Shown: positions 6,007 to 6,772 of the stretch, piece after piece
How positions within the stretch are numbered: the stretch's first letter is position 1
Layout: the number at the start of each line of letters is the position of its first letter
Source of the DNA: Bacteroidales bacterium
GTDB lineage: Bacteria; Bacteroidota; Bacteroidia; Bacteroidales; UBA932
Reading direction: 5' to 3'
DNA length: 6,772 nt
Assembly: GCA_017554135.1 (NCBI GenBank)
Contig: JAFZIX010000265.1
Span: 1 to 6,772 of the forward strand
Notes under the pieces: generated by a model
Seen by the model: only the letters and a program-made list of their open reading frames with translations
Database searches by the model: none
What the model was told of the DNA's origin: nothing
Translations under genes and position numbers: made by a program

Positions 6007-6772
6007 TTGAAAACCGCCATCCTGTCCGCATTCCACCCCTTCCGGGGAGGCATCGCCCAGTTCAATGGAAACCTCTATCTTGAACTGGGAAAAACGGCGG
6101 ACGTGAAGGCATTCAACTATTCCCGGCAGTATCCGGGATTCCTCTTCCCCGGCAAGACGCAGTACGTGTCCGCCGGGGATGCTTCTTTTCCCCTGCCCTC
6201 CGAAGCCGTGCTGGACACGGCCAATCCACTCAACTGGCCGGGGGCTGCACGCAAGATAAAGGCCTGGCAGCCGGGCCTTCTGCTGATGCGCTACGTCATG
6301 CCCTATTTCGCTCCTTCGCTGGGCTATGTTGCCCGCAAGGTCAGGAGGAGCGGATGCAAGGTAGTGGCCATCGCAGACAATATCATCCCCCACGAAAGGC
6401 ACATCATCGACAAGCCCTTCACAAGGTATTTCCTGGGCGGTCTGGACGGATGCGTCACCCTCTGCGATGCGGTTGCGGAAGATCTGCACCGCTGGGCCCC
6501 GGACCTTCCGTCCAAGGTGATATTCCATCCTCTTTATTCCCATTTCGGTGAGAAGCTGCCCCGCAAAGAAGCAGAGCGCAAACTGGGCCTGCAGCCGGGG
6601 ATGAAGAACCTGCTGTTTTTCGGGCTGATCCGGGAATACAAGGGCCTGGACATACTTCTGGAGGCGTTCGACAGCCTGCCCGAAGACTACCAGTTGATAA
6701 TCGCAGGGGAATGCTACGGGCCTTTCGACAAGTACCAGGCCGCCATCGACGCCTCCCCCGCGAGAGAGCGCA
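6007..6772 (+). CDS. GT4-type (GT-B fold) glycosyltransferase, 3' end cut by window edge
   Basis: Probable sugar transferase acting in the cytosol on a nucleotide-sugar donor; acceptor unknown, perhaps cell-surface glycan synthesis. The 255 visible codons start at TTG 6007, giving MKTAILSAFHPFRGGIAQF, the usual first strand and Gly-rich loop (RGGIAQF at 13-19). The N-terminal domain includes AFNYSRQYPGFLFPGKTQY (35-53), LLLMRYVMPYFAPSLGYVA (91-109) and ADNIIPHE (123-130). The C-terminal domain begins about residue 200 with LLFFGLIREYKGLDILLEAF (202-221), where Arg209 and Lys212 fit the donor-phosphate-binding pair of GT4 enzymes, then LIIAGECYG. About a third of the protein lies beyond the edge, including the usual catalytic ExxxxxE-type region. 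No in-frame ATG precedes codon 94, and an ATG start would lose the first beta-strand, so TTG is preferred. It begins 2 nt after the ompH-like stop and is probably co-transcribed. Confidence 0.88.
   Translation, partial: MKTAILSAFHPFRGGIAQFNGNLYLELGKTADVKAFNYSRQYPGFLFPGKTQYVSAGDASFPLPSEAVLDTANPLNWPGAARKIKAWQPGLLLMRYVMPYFAPSLGYVARKVRRSGCKVVAIADNIIPHERHIIDKPFTRYFLGGLDGCVTLCDAVAEDLHRWAPDLPSKVIFHPLYSHFGEKLPRKEAERKLGLQPGMKNLLFFGLIREYKGLDILLEAFDSLPEDYQLIIAGECYGPFDKYQAAIDASPARER

Noticed and set aside
6002..6009. TAATTTTG, an exact TAnnTTTG match at the ompH-like stop and glycosyltransferase TTG
   Set aside because: A transcript from it would begin inside the glycosyltransferase after its start codon, and no TTG is at -33. 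Most simply a chance result of a TAA stop next to a TTG start.
5390..6031. 213-codon minus-strand open frame rich in Leu, opposite the ompH-like gene
   Set aside because: The Leu-rich, membrane-like look comes from reading the Gln/Lys/Glu codons of the coiled coil backwards (CAG to CTG, GAG to CTC, AAG to CTT). The sense frame has a signal peptide and a full OmpH domain.

Overview
The window is chromosomal housekeeping DNA, most likely from an uncultured member of the order Bacteroidales (phylum Bacteroidota) of moderate G+C content. The evidence is: (a) a nadK-uppS-bamA-skp order next to a divergent pdxJ, which I recall as typical of Bacteroidales; (b) promoter -7 boxes of the Bacteroidota form TAnnTTTG in front of nadK, pdxJ and the ompH-like lipoprotein gene; (c) A/T-rich leaders mostly without Shine-Dalgarno sequences; (d) Bacteroidota-type protein sequences, such as PdxJ with NINKIATLRNARGG. 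The genus cannot be fixed from sequence alone; a Rikenellaceae- or Cryptobacteroides-like gut lineage is only a guess.

Left part, minus strand (read right to left, 4561 to 1): a tightly packed cluster of nadK (NAD kinase), uppS (undecaprenyl diphosphate synthase), bamA (outer-membrane protein assembly factor) and an OmpH/Skp-family periplasmic chaperone that runs off the left edge. Gaps are 1, 3 and 12 nt, so this is almost certainly one transcription unit with translational coupling. Except for nadK it serves envelope construction: UppS makes the lipid carrier for peptidoglycan and surface polysaccharides, Skp escorts unfolded outer-membrane proteins across the periplasm, and BamA inserts them.

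Centre (4562-4625): a 64-bp AT-rich divergent promoter region with one -7 box per direction, each so close to its start codon that both mRNAs would have very short leaders.

Right part, plus strand (4626 to 6772): pdxJ (pyridoxine 5'-phosphate synthase), then a second OmpH/Skp-family protein that carries a lipoprotein signal and has its own promoter, then, 2 nt after its stop, a GT4-type glycosyltransferase that starts with TTG and is cut by the right edge.

No gene-free stretch exceeds 64 bp. I see no tRNA, rRNA, CRISPR array, insertion sequence, phage gene, riboswitch or convincing intrinsic terminator. I found no new system here. The points worth a second look are the near-leaderless divergent promoter, the lipoprotein form of OmpH paired with a glycosyltransferase, and the start-codon choices of uppS and the glycosyltransferase.
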